From contig NZ_FLLS01000002.1 in assembly GCF_900078545.1 (NCBI RefSeq), positions 62,001 through 126,000 on the forward strand: a DNA stretch of 64,000 nucleotides, read 5' to 3'. Within the stretch, counting starts at the first letter, position 1, and the number at the start of each line of letters is the position of its first letter. Positions 42,202 to 51,006 of this stretch are shown here, in pieces. This DNA is from Olegusella massiliensis (GTDB lineage Bacteria > Actinomycetota > Coriobacteriia > Coriobacteriales > Atopobiaceae). The notes below the pieces were generated by a model. The model was not told where the DNA came from. It saw only the letters and a list, made by a program, of their open reading frames with translations, and searched no databases. The translations under genes were made by a program, and so were the position numbers.

Positions 42202-43829
42202 CACACTGCTTCCTCAAGCATTTCGCGGGCATGCGCAAGGGATGCTGCTGTTTCATCGCCCGAAAGCATACGAGCAATTTCATGAACGCGCGCTTCGCCC
42301 GTGATGTGTTCGATGGTTGTCTCGGGCAGCGAACCGTCGGATTTGGACACCAAATAATGACGTGTCGCAAGGACTGCCACTTGTGGGAGGTGAGTTACAA
42401 CAATTACCTGATGGCTTTTACCCAAGCGTCCAAGCATCTGCGCCAACGCTACAGCGGTAGTACCGCCAACACCAGCATCCACCTCATCAAAGACGAGTGT
42501 ATCGCTCGCGTCTGTCTCACCTTGTACCACCTTGATGGCAAGCATTACGCGGCTTACCTCACCACCCGAGGCAATACGCCTAAGGGGTCGCGCACTAAGA
42601 CCTGCAGCAGGACGATACATCAATGTCACTCGGCTAGGTCCCTCGCTACTCCACTGCGAACGCGGCAAGCGTTCTACGGCCAACTCTATTGAGGCACTGC
42701 CCATCTGTAAAAAGGCCATCTGCTCGCTCACTTCTCGAGCAAAGCGAGGCGCTGCTTCCTGGCGCAAGGCATCAAGCGTGTCTGCCTTTTGGACAAGGGT
42801 GGCCTCAGCTGCTGCCAACGCCGCCTCCGCTCTGCGTAAAGTTTCTCCCTCATCAGCTGCTGCCGCCACAATACGTGACGCACGCGCGCGACGTTCAAGC
42901 ACGTCTTGTATACCAGGACCATAACTGCGCATGAGTCCACGCAGATTTGCCATGCGACTTTGCATTTGATCAAGCTCGCCAGGATTAAAGTCCACCGAAT
43001 CGCGATAATCACGCAGCTCGCGCGACACATCCTCAATTTCGATAAGCGCGCTTTCAAGCGTGTCTGCGAGCTGGGCGAGTTGCTTGTCATAGCGCGCAGC
43101 TTCACGCAGATTTGCTATGGCATCAGAAAGCTGATCTTCTGCAGCATTATCGCCCGTCAGCACACGATGAGCCGTCAAAGCGGCACCCATCAATGCTTCA
43201 GCATGCTCAAAGCGCGGCAACTGTTCTTCAAGCTCTTCGTATTCACCCTCGTGAGGATCAACTGCATTAATGCGATTCAGAGTAAACTGCGCTTCATCTA
43301 AGCGCTCAGCTGCATTGCGCCCATCTTCACGCACGCGCTCAAGCTCGCGCGATGCTGCACGTGCAGATGCTAAGGCCTCACCATATGCATCCCGAGCTTC
43401 TTGTGCTGTGTTTCCAATCCAGCCATCAAGCATTGCAGCGTGACTTGCCTGACTAATCAGCCGTTGATGCTCATGCTGGCCACACAAATCAATCGAACTG
43501 CCCACTTGCTCGGCAAGCTCACGCACCGAAGCCATCTGCCCATCGATATCTACACGGCCCCGGCCTCCAGCCTCAACGCGCCGGCGCACAATCATGCCAT
43601 CAGGATCGCCTCCGGCAAGAAAAAGACGTGCTTCTACAACAAGAGCATCTGAACCTTCACGTACTGCTCCCGCATCGGCACGCTCACCCATCAGCAACTT
43701 TATTGAAGAAAGCAGAGCAGACTTGCCGGTACCCGTCTCACCAGTCAGTACTGTCAGACCTGTTGCAGCAGGGCTGATTGTTGCATCTTTTATTAGCGCT
43801 ACATTTTGTGCACGCAGCTCATCAATCAT
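42198..43829 (-). CDS. recN: DNA repair ATPase RecN
   Basis: A 543-residue SMC-like protein for double-strand break repair. The N-terminal Walker A is TGETGTGKSALL, a coiled-coil middle follows, and the C-terminal half has the signature RIASGGEVSRVMLA, Walker B TLVFDEVDAGVGG and VTHLPQVA. The length is normal. It starts two bases after the nadK stop and is the last gene of the tlyA-nadK-recN series, an order common in Gram-positive bacteria. Confidence 0.94.
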   Translation of the reverse strand: MIDELRAQNVALIKDATISPAATGLTVLTGETGTGKSALLSSIKLLMGERADAGAVREGSDALVVEARLFLAGGDPDGMIVRRRVEAGGRGRVDIDGQMASVRELAEQVGSSIDLCGQHEHQRLISQASHAAMLDGWIGNTAQEARDAYGEALASARAASRELERVREDGRNAAERLDEAQFTLNRINAVDPHEGEYEELEEQLPRFEHAEALMGAALTAHRVLTGDNAAEDQLSDAIANLREAARYDKQLAQLADTLESALIEIEDVSRELRDYRDSVDFNPGELDQMQSRMANLRGLMRSYGPGIQDVLERRARASRIVAAAADEGETLRRAEAALAAAEATLVQKADTLDALRQEAAPRFAREVSEQMAFLQMGSASIELAVERLPRSQWSSEGPSRVTLMYRPAAGLSARPLRRIASGGEVSRVMLAIKVVQGETDASDTLVFDEVDAGVGGTTAVALAQMLGRLGKSHQVIVVTHLPQVAVLATRHYLVSKSDGSLPETTIEHITGEARVHEIARMLSGDETAASLAHAREMLEEAVC

Positions 43830-43831
43830 GT

Positions 43832-44686
43832 TTATTGCCCTGCTTTGCCATAAAAGACGCGTGAAACCGACTCGTAAAAACTCCTTAAACTATGGTCAAG
43901 AAGAATGATATCCGAAGGACCGCGCCGCACGGTTGCTTTGATGCCACGATGTTTACCATCACCAATGGGCTGACCATCGGCATAAAAGAGGCGGTCTGCG
44001 TTGCGTTCGTCACTGATAGCAATCTCAACAACATCAGACGGCGAGGTAAGAAATGCACGTGCCATCAACGTATGAGGAGCCACTGGTACACAAACCATGC
44101 CTTTGAACTCGGGCGTTACGATGGGACCACCCGCCGCAAGCGCGTAACCTGTTGAACCCGTCGCTGTTGAAACGACAAAGCCATCGCCACGTAGGCGATC
44201 AATATGATGACCAGAAACTGATACATCAAAGACAATCATGTCACCATGTGCGCCATGCGTGAGCGACATATCATTAAGCGCAAAGTGATGTTCCACGTAT
44301 GCCGAGCCATTCTCCTGCTCAAACTCGACTTCAATATCGAGCGTTGCACGTTTGGAAGCGTGCAGTTCTCCTGCTAGGGCTGCTTCCACCAACTGCAACA
44401 TCTCACCTGGTTCACCACACGTAAGAAAACCCAGATGACCATAGGAAATACCCATGATAGGAATCTCCTGGTAGCCTACAAGACGCGCCGCACGCAAAAG
44501 CGTGCCATCACCCCCCAACGAAACGACAAGGTTTACATCTTCTGTATCAGCTGGCGCATTGGGAAAGAGTTTTTTGTCAGGAGCCCATGCGACCTCAACG
44601 TTTTGCTCTTCCAGCCACTCAGCGAGTTGACGAGCACCCTGCACTGCGGCTTCCCGTGAGTAATTGGGGACAAAAAGAACTTTCAC
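43832..44686 (-). CDS. nadK: NAD kinase
   Basis: A 284-residue ATP/polyphosphate-NAD kinase that makes NADP. The signature SLGGDGTLLRAAR, GHLGFLT, NDMSLTHG and STATGSTGYALAAGGPIV are present. The GTG at 44686 is preceded by GGAG; a frame extending 26 codons upstream is not family-like. It lies between tlyA and recN as in many Gram-positive genomes. Confidence 0.92.
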   Translation of the reverse strand: MKVLFVPNYSREAAVQGARQLAEWLEEQNVEVAWAPDKKLFPNAPADTEDVNLVVSLGGDGTLLRAARLVGYQEIPIMGISYGHLGFLTCGEPGEMLQLVEAALAGELHASKRATLDIEVEFEQENGSAYVEHHFALNDMSLTHGAHGDMIVFDVSVSGHHIDRLRGDGFVVSTATGSTGYALAAGGPIVTPEFKGMVCVPVAPHTLMARAFLTSPSDVVEIAISDERNADRLFYADGQPIGDGKHRGIKATVRRGPSDIILLDHSLRSFYESVSRVFYGKAGQ

Positions 44687-44858
44687 ATTGGCTCCATTCA
44701 ACGCAGCATTGGCAACAAGCAAGTAGTGCGCTCTCGCCTTTACCGTTCTGCGAAAACATTTCAACGTATCTGCAGTGTATCACCCTCCGGCTCTTCCGCA
44801 TCCCGCGCCTGACCCTCTTTCGCAAAAGTGTCTTTTGATCTACTTGTCATGCGAGATG

Positions 44859-45593
44859 CTAGCAGCCACAGGTGCCGTAAAGAAGATATTCGATATTGCC
44901 TTTACGCCCCGTAATGGGACTTTCACAGCTTCCCTGTACACAAAGGCCCGCTTGGCTAAAGGCGTCAGAAATTTTTTGCACAGCAGCGAGACGAACGGTG
45001 GAGTCCCGGACAATGCCACCTTCGCCTACGTCCTCACGCGGCGCCTCAAACTGTGGCTTTACCAAGGTCAAAAAAGCAGCAGTAGGCTTAAGCAGCGCCA
45101 TCACGGCAGGCAAAATTGTCTCGACAGAGGTAAAGGACACATCACATACAGCAAGGTCAATGGTGGAGCAACGCTCAGGAGTCGCCACATCCACGATATT
45201 GGTACCCTCAAGCAGAATCACACGCGGATCATTGCGCAAGGCCCAAGAAAACTCAGCGCGGCCTACATCCACCGCAAGCACCGTTTTTGCACCATGCTGC
45301 AATAAACAATCAGTAAAACCACCTGTAGAACAGCCCACATCAAGACAAGCAAGCCCGGTAGGGTCAACACCAAAATAAGCCAGACCATGTTCCAGCTTGA
45401 GACCACCGCGTGACACATAAGAAAGCGCTCCGCGTACATGCAAATAAATACCTGGTTTAACTTGGTCTCCAGGGTGCTCTAGACGTTTATGAGAAGTAGA
45501 GACACGTCCCTCAAGTACCGCTGCAGCAGCTTCGACTTGACTTGAAAAAAAGCCCTGTTCTACCAATTCAAGATCGAGACGCCTATGTGCCAT
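44859..45593 (-). CDS. tlyA: TlyA family rRNA 2'-O-methyltransferase
   Basis: A 244-residue protein with an N-terminal S4 RNA-binding domain (residues about 3-60) and an FtsJ-like methyltransferase domain. The SAM site is LDVGCSTGGFTDCLL; YVSRGGLKLEHGL precedes it and VKPQFEA lies late in the fold. TlyA methylates cytidines in 16S and 23S rRNA in mycobacteria, and its loss gives capreomycin resistance there; hemolysin annotations of the family are doubtful. It is part of the xseB-tlyA-nadK-recN run. Confidence 0.92.
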   Translation of the reverse strand: MAHRRLDLELVEQGFFSSQVEAAAAVLEGRVSTSHKRLEHPGDQVKPGIYLHVRGALSYVSRGGLKLEHGLAYFGVDPTGLACLDVGCSTGGFTDCLLQHGAKTVLAVDVGRAEFSWALRNDPRVILLEGTNIVDVATPERCSTIDLAVCDVSFTSVETILPAVMALLKPTAAFLTLVKPQFEAPREDVGEGGIVRDSTVRLAAVQKISDAFSQAGLCVQGSCESPITGRKGNIEYLLYGTCGC

Positions 45594-45598
45594 GAGCG

Positions 45599-45883
45599 CT
45601 AATCCTGCAAAGAAGAGCTCTGCTCAACTGAGGCGTCAACAGGAGAAGAACTGTCTTCTGTAGCCTGAGCCGCCTCTTCCTGGAGTCGCGCTTCTTCTGT
45701 AGGAGATAACTCAGTCACATCAACCATCTCGACTGCTGCCGAACCCAAGGCAATTGCCTCATCAAATAAGTCAAGCGAACGCTCGAGGGAAGTATCCTTA
45801 TCGCGCACAGATCCAATAATTCCATCAAGACGATCGCAAATCTGGTCAAAACTACGGTACTGGGAAATATCGGGGTTGGCCAT
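45599..45883 (-). CDS. xseB: Exodeoxyribonuclease VII small subunit
   Basis: A 94-residue protein with the XseB helical core SFDQICDRLDGIIGSVRDKDTSLERSL and DEAIAL. The C-terminal 35 residues are acidic and Ser-rich, longer than usual. XseB forms a complex with XseA, but no xseA is found in the window. The start overlaps the nusB stop as TAATG. Confidence 0.82.
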   Translation of the reverse strand: MANPDISQYRSFDQICDRLDGIIGSVRDKDTSLERSLDLFDEAIALGSAAVEMVDVTELSPTEEARLQEEAAQATEDSSSPVDASVEQSSSLQD

Positions 45884-46491
45884 TAAAGCTCTCCTCCGCT
45901 GGTAACTACATCCCTATCGGTACCCTCACAGCCCTCAACGTCCGTCTGAGCATCCATAGCATCTGCATCCCCGACTTCATTAGCTGAAACTTCACTCTCC
46001 CAGCCAAAGCCCGATGCAGACGAGGCTTTACGCGACGTGAGCTCTGCACGTGACAACTCAACAGGATCTTCTCCTGCTTCAAGCTGGTCGGCAACACGGC
46101 CCAAAATACCATTTACAAAACGCGGAGTCTCATCGGTGCCATATGCTTTTGCCAGCTCAACGCATTCGTCAATGGCAACAGCAATATCGACTTCCTTAAC
46201 GTAGAGCATTTCATAGATAGCAATACGCAGCAAGTTACGGTCAACGAGCGGCATGCGCTCAACAGGCCAAGCTGCAGAACGCGCAGAAATAATGGTATCA
46301 AGCTCGCGCAGAGAATCCTCAACGCCCAAAGCTAGCTCACGACCAAAATCATCCAAGGGCCCCTTCTCAAGACAAGGTCCCTGAGTGAGGACATCCTCAA
46401 CACTACGATCACGCAACTCAGCTTGGAAAAGCAACTGCAGCGCTTGAGAGCGGGCGAGGCTTCGTCCGACAAAAGATCTATCTTTTAGCAC
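45883..46491 (-). CDS. nusB: Transcription antitermination factor NusB
   Basis: A 202-residue NusB, which binds boxA RNA with NusE in rRNA antitermination. The NusB fold covers about residues 8-140, with GRSLARSQALQLLFQAEL, ERMPLVDRNLLRIAIYEML, AIDECVELAKAYGTDETPRFVNGILG. A further tail of about 60 acidic residues has no counterpart in most homologs. It starts with GTG after AAGGAGTAGCC, just behind the Asp23 gene. Confidence 0.92.
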   Translation of the reverse strand: MLKDRSFVGRSLARSQALQLLFQAELRDRSVEDVLTQGPCLEKGPLDDFGRELALGVEDSLRELDTIISARSAAWPVERMPLVDRNLLRIAIYEMLYVKEVDIAVAIDECVELAKAYGTDETPRFVNGILGRVADQLEAGEDPVELSRAELTSRKASSASGFGWESEVSANEVGDADAMDAQTDVEGCEGTDRDVVTSGGEL

Positions 46492-46497
46492 GAGAGG

Positions 46498-46866
46498 CTA
46501 CTCCTTGGGAAAGACAATGCTATCAATGCACACATCCACAGCGTCAACCTGAACGCCCATCTGCTCTTGGACTGCCAGCTCAACAGCCTCACGTACAGAA
46601 GCAGCCAGCTGGGTGAACGGATAGCCATACAAAACCGTGAGATGCACCGTGGCATGCAGCTTTCCATCAACAACCTCAGCATCCACTGGGTCATTTTCAG
46701 GCATAGCAGAACCCGTAGCAAAGAAGGACGACACCAAATTGGAAGCGGTGGCCTTCTGACCCACAGAAGCAACGCCTTCGACCTTCTCGGCCGCAGCTGC
46801 CACAATGGATGACACGACCGTGCGCGAGATGCCGATACCTTCGATGTTCAGCTCTGAGCTAGACAT
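46498..46866 (-). CDS. Asp23/Gls24 family envelope stress protein
   Basis: A 122-residue cytoplasmic protein of the Asp23/YqhY family. The N-terminal block IGISRTVVSSIVAAAAEKVEGVASV and the C-terminal VREAVELAVQEQMGVQVDAVDVCIDSIVF are characteristic. The ATG at 46866 follows AAAGGGTCTCAC; a longer frame is not family-like. YqhY-type genes lie near efp and nusB in Firmicutes too, linked by neighbourhood to lipid metabolism and envelope stress. Confidence 0.88.
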   Translation of the reverse strand: MSSSELNIEGIGISRTVVSSIVAAAAEKVEGVASVGQKATASNLVSSFFATGSAMPENDPVDAEVVDGKLHATVHLTVLYGYPFTQLAASVREAVELAVQEQMGVQVDAVDVCIDSIVFPKE

Positions 46867-46995
46867 GTGAGACCCTTTCGGACGCGCCGCGGACAAGCCG
46901 CCTACGGCTGTGAACAAACAATCTACATGTGCGCCAACGTCTATGCCAACGTGTCACATCAACAACAAACGTCAGCGCACAATCAAACGCAAAAA

Positions 46996-47568
46996 CTAAA
47001 CGCGCTGAACAAACTTACCCGTACGTGTATCAACCTTAATACGCTCGCCTTGGTTGATATACATAGGCACCTGAATAGTGGCACCTGTCTCGATAGTAGC
47101 AGGCTTGGTACCACCCTGAACAGTGTCACCCTTAAAACCAGGATCCGTCTGGGTAATCTCAGTCTCAATAAACATAGGAGGCTGGACGCCAAGAAGCTCG
47201 GTATCAGCATAGAGCAGCTGACACGTATCATTTTCCTTGAGCCACTGAGCGTTATCGCCAATGTAGCTAGGATCAACCGTTACCTGATCGTAGGTCTCGT
47301 TGTCCATAAAGACATAGTTGATGCCATCATTGTAGAGATACTGCATCTCATGGGTAATAAGCTGGACACTCTCAAACTTGCTGCCTGCATTGCACGTCTG
47401 GTTGTTTAGAGTCTTGCCAGATTGCAAATCCTTGAGGGTGTAGCGCACAAATGCACCGCCCTTACCAGGCTTGACATGCTGAAACTCAACAAGAGTGTAG
47501 TAGTGATTGTTGAGATAAATACCCATGCCATTGCGGAAATCTGCGGTGCTAATAGTTGTTGTAGCCAC
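46996..47568 (-). CDS. efp: Translation elongation factor EF-P
   Basis: A 190-residue EF-P, which relieves ribosome stalling at polyproline. It has three beta-barrel domains; the modification loop is KPGKGGA with lysine 36 at the tip. The tip is lysine-type rather than arginine-type. No EpmA/EpmB genes are visible nearby. The end TGKFVQRV and the MFIETEITQTDPG segment are typical. The Asp23-nusB genes follow. Confidence 0.95.
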   Translation of the reverse strand: MATTTISTADFRNGMGIYLNNHYYTLVEFQHVKPGKGGAFVRYTLKDLQSGKTLNNQTCNAGSKFESVQLITHEMQYLYNDGINYVFMDNETYDQVTVDPSYIGDNAQWLKENDTCQLLYADTELLGVQPPMFIETEITQTDPGFKGDTVQGGTKPATIETGATIQVPMYINQGERIKVDTRTGKFVQRV

Positions 47569-47712
47569 TGGTGCTGCCCTTCTTTATTACAGCCTGCCTA
47601 CCTGCGACAGGCAACTCGCATACGTGTTAACTATACGCCAAGAAACGCAGCGCAAAAAGCCTAAGTCATGGTTTTACACATCTTGACTAGTTTGCTGGCG
47701 CGCTCGATAAAG

Positions 47713-48579
47713 CTAATGACGTTTGCGCCTTGCAGCTTTCTCTGCTTTTTCTTTGGCACGAGCTTCACGCGAAGCTTTAATAAATGCTTCGCCACGACGG
47801 CGATCAAACTCTTGCTTGCGCTCTTCAGCCTTCTCAGCCTCAATGCTCTCAAATGCGCCACTAAAGTAGCTCTCTCGCTCCCCTACTAAAAGACCAGCAA
47901 GTCGTGCGCATTCAGCAGCTTCAGCAGAATCATTATTGCGTGCCGCCATCCCCAGACGGTCAAGCAAAGATCCAATCTGGGACTCAATCTTAAGTGTTCC
48001 TTCGTAGGACTGTTTAGTAGCCTTTTCCAGTGCAGCAACCAAATCAACAATATAGCCACGAGCCTCATCGCCAAGACAAGCCATTTCAGCCTTTGCCAAA
48101 CGAGCTTGGTGCTTAAGCTGCTCTACTCTATCGGTGCCCATAGCAGCCCCTAAACGAGCAGACAGGGGATCTTCTTCTCCCGCCTTACGAGAATCACGTG
48201 CCATCGCAAAAGAAATTGTTGACGCAAAAACGATGAGCAATGCCAACTGTATAAAAAAGCAGAGAAATATACGGTCAAAGCCATAGTGAATAAAAAATGC
48301 ACCGACTAATAATTCGATTGAAAAATAGGTGGTGCACATACGGGTTACCAAGTTACCAAGAATGGATGAGGTAGTTGGCGTATTAAGGTCATAGGTCATT
48401 CGCCGCGGAGATACGCGTGGAACTAAAATCATCAGCACAAGCGCTACAGCAATCATGGTGATAGAGACGGTCTTTGCATTGGCAAGACCAAATCGTGCTG
48501 CAACAATATAGGCAATAACGCTAGCCACAATAAAGCTCAAAATGAGTCGTACGGGCTTGTAATACACATTGCGAGCCAT
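47713..48579 (-). CDS. Hypothetical membrane protein with charged helical tail
   Basis: A 288-residue protein of no family I recognise. Four hydrophobic helices occupy residues about 10-130, arranged as two pairs. The remaining 160 residues are hydrophilic and predicted helical, ending in a strongly basic stretch (REARAKEKAEKAARRKRH). It lies three bases after the manO gene and is probably translated with it. A coupled role with the PTS accessory protein is possible, but nothing in the sequence shows it. Confidence 0.7.
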   Translation of the reverse strand: MARNVYYKPVRLILSFIVASVIAYIVAARFGLANAKTVSITMIAVALVLMILVPRVSPRRMTYDLNTPTTSSILGNLVTRMCTTYFSIELLVGAFFIHYGFDRIFLCFFIQLALLIVFASTISFAMARDSRKAGEEDPLSARLGAAMGTDRVEQLKHQARLAKAEMACLGDEARGYIVDLVAALEKATKQSYEGTLKIESQIGSLLDRLGMAARNNDSAEAAECARLAGLLVGERESYFSGAFESIEAEKAEERKQEFDRRRGEAFIKASREARAKEKAEKAARRKRH

Positions 48580-48582
48580 AAT

Positions 48583-48987
48583 CTAGCCTCTATCCTTGTT
48601 GCCGCTAAAAAAGCCTTTAATATCACGACCTACCTTGGTGGCCCCCAGCTTTAAAACTTTAAAAAATCCCAGGCCACTCCTCATTGCATCTTCAGGCAAA
48701 TACTTACGCATCGCACGCAGTGTTGCAATGTTATCGCGGGTAGAAAAAGCAAATTTACCGTCTTTTTTTGTATATATCAAAAAGCGCGAGATTTTTTTCT
48801 TACCTAAAACCTCGGCTTCAATATGGTCAATTTCAATCCAGGGAATCTGGACATAGTCTTCAACGTTTTTTTCGTTGTAATACTCAAATGCGCGATCGCC
48901 TACCATAACGTTGCCATAGGTGCTGATAGCTCGCAGCGAGGTAGCTTTTATCGTCAAATCAACACTGCTATTAAGTGACTGTGCCAT
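48583..48987 (-). CDS. manO: DUF956 family protein (ManO-like)
   Basis: A 134-residue protein with the DUF956 pattern: VDLTIKATSLR, YGNVMVGDRAFEYYNEKNV, IQIPWxEIDHIEA-like core and RFLIYTKKDGKFAFSTRD. DUF956 proteins accompany mannose-family PTS operons in Firmicutes; a regulatory role is suspected. Here it follows manXYZ with about 200 bases and a large hairpin between, so it may be expressed at a different level. Confidence 0.85.
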   Translation of the reverse strand: MAQSLNSSVDLTIKATSLRAISTYGNVMVGDRAFEYYNEKNVEDYVQIPWIEIDHIEAEVLGKKKISRFLIYTKKDGKFAFSTRDNIATLRAMRKYLPEDAMRSGLGFFKVLKLGATKVGRDIKGFFSGNKDRG

Positions 48988-49087
48988 GCCAATCCCATCG
49001 AACTGCGTAGATTCTAAACAGATATCTCGACTGCTTCTTAAGTAGCGTATATCTTAGCCAAAACACTCAAACAAACCTAACAAAGAA

Positions 49088-49148
49088 GGGCCGTACCCTC
49101 GACTCCTTGTGCCAAAAGGCGCGTCGTGAGTCTTGCAGGGTACGACCC
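49088..49148 (-). terminator. Long hairpin between manZ and manO
   Basis: GGGTCGTACCCT pairs with AGGGTACGGCCC (one G-U), with GACTC/GAGTC further in. On the minus strand TTCTTTGTT follows. It could end the man operon or let a fraction of transcripts run into manO. Confidence 0.65.
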
Positions 49149-49186
49149 CGTCTAACACAAAGTGACGAAGCTAATCGTCAGAAGAC

Positions 49187-50164
49187 TTACATCAGGCCAA
49201 TTACGTGGAACACGATGCCGACCACAAAGAGGGCAAGGATGATTACGATGGGCGAAACACCCTTCTTGAGGAGCTTCGCGCAGCCCAAGGTAAGAAGCAC
49301 TGCAACAAGACCAGGAATCAGGGAGTTAAGCTGATCTTGCAGGGTTGCGGTAGCAACGACATGATAGCCACCATCAACAGCCTGGACGCTACCAACGCTT
49401 AGAGCGGAGTTTGCATCAGCAACACCAGCAGCAAACTGATCGGGGGTTACTTGACCACCAGCGAGGCCCTGAGAAAGAGCCATCAGGTTGGGATAGGAAG
49501 CCTCAAACTTGTCGGGAGCAACTTTCTCAAGCGTGGAAACCGTCGGGGTAAAGGTAATGGAAACCCAGCGCTCGACGAGGGCGCCGATAACGAACATACC
49601 CAAAATAGAAGCGATGTTGGTGATTCTACCCAGCACGCCACCAGAAAGGTCCTTCGTAATCTCGGTACCGAGGTTATAGCCAAGCTCCTGGCTGTACCAC
49701 AGGAAGGCAAGACGAATTACATTCCACGCCACAAAGAAGAGTAGAGGTCCAACAGGGTTACCAGAAACGGCCATCGAGGCACCAAGAGCACCAAGGATGG
49801 GGCGTACGGTGAACCAGAAGACAGGGTCGCCGACACCGGCCAGAGGACCCATCATACCGACCTTGACACCCTGAATGGTTGCGTCATCAATCGGTGTACC
49901 GTTTGCACGGTCCTGCTCAAGAGCAAGCGTAACACCAATAACAGGTGCAGATACGTAGGGGTGAGTGTTATAGAACTCCATGTGACGCTTCAGGGCAGCA
50001 GACTGCTCCTCCTTAGAGGAGTACAGGCGCTTGATTGCGGGAACCATGGAAAAGCACCAGCCGCCGTTCTGCATACGCTCGTAGTTCCAAGAGCCCTGCA
50101 AGAACTGGTGACGCCACATGACGTCGAGGCGGTCCTTCTTGCTCAGAATAATCTTTTCAGCCAT
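49187..50164 (-). CDS. manZ: Mannose-family PTS EIID
   Basis: A 325-residue membrane subunit of the sugar permease. Family marks include the N-terminal RLDVMWRHQFLQGSWNYERMQNGGW, NTHPYVSAPVIG and VGMMGPLAGVGDPVFWFTVRPI. A hydrophilic insertion of about 60 residues sits near residues 210-270 before the last two helices. The ATG follows GAGAGGAGACGAAA. It works with EIIC (manY) and EIIAB (manX) in the same operon; family substrates are mannose, glucose, fructose or amino sugars. Confidence 0.93.
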   Translation of the reverse strand: MAEKIILSKKDRLDVMWRHQFLQGSWNYERMQNGGWCFSMVPAIKRLYSSKEEQSAALKRHMEFYNTHPYVSAPVIGVTLALEQDRANGTPIDDATIQGVKVGMMGPLAGVGDPVFWFTVRPILGALGASMAVSGNPVGPLLFFVAWNVIRLAFLWYSQELGYNLGTEITKDLSGGVLGRITNIASILGMFVIGALVERWVSITFTPTVSTLEKVAPDKFEASYPNLMALSQGLAGGQVTPDQFAAGVADANSALSVGSVQAVDGGYHVVATATLQDQLNSLIPGLVAVLLTLGCAKLLKKGVSPIVIILALFVVGIVFHVIGLM

Positions 50165-50184
50165 TTTCGTCTCCTCTCTTAAAA

Positions 50185-50994
50185 TCAGTAGTTGTCCAGA
50201 ATGTCACCGAGGGGATCGGTAGATCCACCACCGCCACCACCGTGAGCAGCAGCCTCCTTGAGGCCAACATACAGCAGGGCAATGCAAACACCGATGACAC
50301 CAAGAGCGATAAGGGTGAGCTGAGAGATAGCTGCAACGACGAAGCCAAGGGCAAAGAAGGGCCAGACCTCGGGAGTAGCAATCATGTTGAGAACCATTGC
50401 GTAACCGACTGCAGCAATCATGCCGCCGCCGATTGCCATGCCGCTAGCAAGCCATGAAGGCATTGCAGACAGAGCAGCCTGAACAGCCTCAGCAGGAACG
50501 AAGCACAGAGCAGCTGCAGGGACGGCGATACGAACGCCCTGCATTGCGATAGCCGTCATCTGCCAACGGTCGATTGCTGCAAAGTCGCCGCGATCAGCAG
50601 CTGAATCCATGGCGTGAACAACAGGAATAGCAATGGTACGAACGACCATGGTAAGGAAGAGGCCAGCAACAGACAGAGGAACTGCTGCTGCAATGGAGGT
50701 TGTAATAACATTGGCAACGTTAGCGGCACCAGTCAGACCCTTGACCATGATGATGGCCGAGGCAATGGAGGCCAGAGCTGCATCAGGAGCGACAGCTGCG
50801 CCAATGTTTGCCCAACCAAGAGCAATAAGCTGGAGCGAGCCGCCCAGCATGATGCCCTCTGCGGGGTGACCAGTTACCAAGCCAACGAGAGTACAAGCCA
50901 CCAGAGGCTGGTGGAACTGCCACTCGTCGAGAATGCCCTCCATACCAGCGAAGAACGCCACGATAATGACGAGCACGATGCTAATAAAGCTCAC
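50185..50994 (-). CDS. manY: Mannose-family PTS EIIC
   Basis: A 269-residue multi-helix permease subunit. Segments such as FFAGMEGILDEWQFHQPLVACTLVGLVTGH and GGSLQLIALGWANIGAAVAPDAALASI are typical of ManY. The C-terminus is Gly/His-rich (AAHGGGGGGSTDPLG). The start is GTG after AAGGAGGTCGAAA. It lies 12 bases after manX and 20 bases before manZ. Confidence 0.94.
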   Translation of the reverse strand: MSFISIVLVIIVAFFAGMEGILDEWQFHQPLVACTLVGLVTGHPAEGIMLGGSLQLIALGWANIGAAVAPDAALASIASAIIMVKGLTGAANVANVITTSIAAAVPLSVAGLFLTMVVRTIAIPVVHAMDSAADRGDFAAIDRWQMTAIAMQGVRIAVPAAALCFVPAEAVQAALSAMPSWLASGMAIGGGMIAAVGYAMVLNMIATPEVWPFFALGFVVAAISQLTLIALGVIGVCIALLYVGLKEAAAHGGGGGGSTDPLGDILDNY

Positions 50995-51006
50995 TTTCGA
51001 CCTCCT

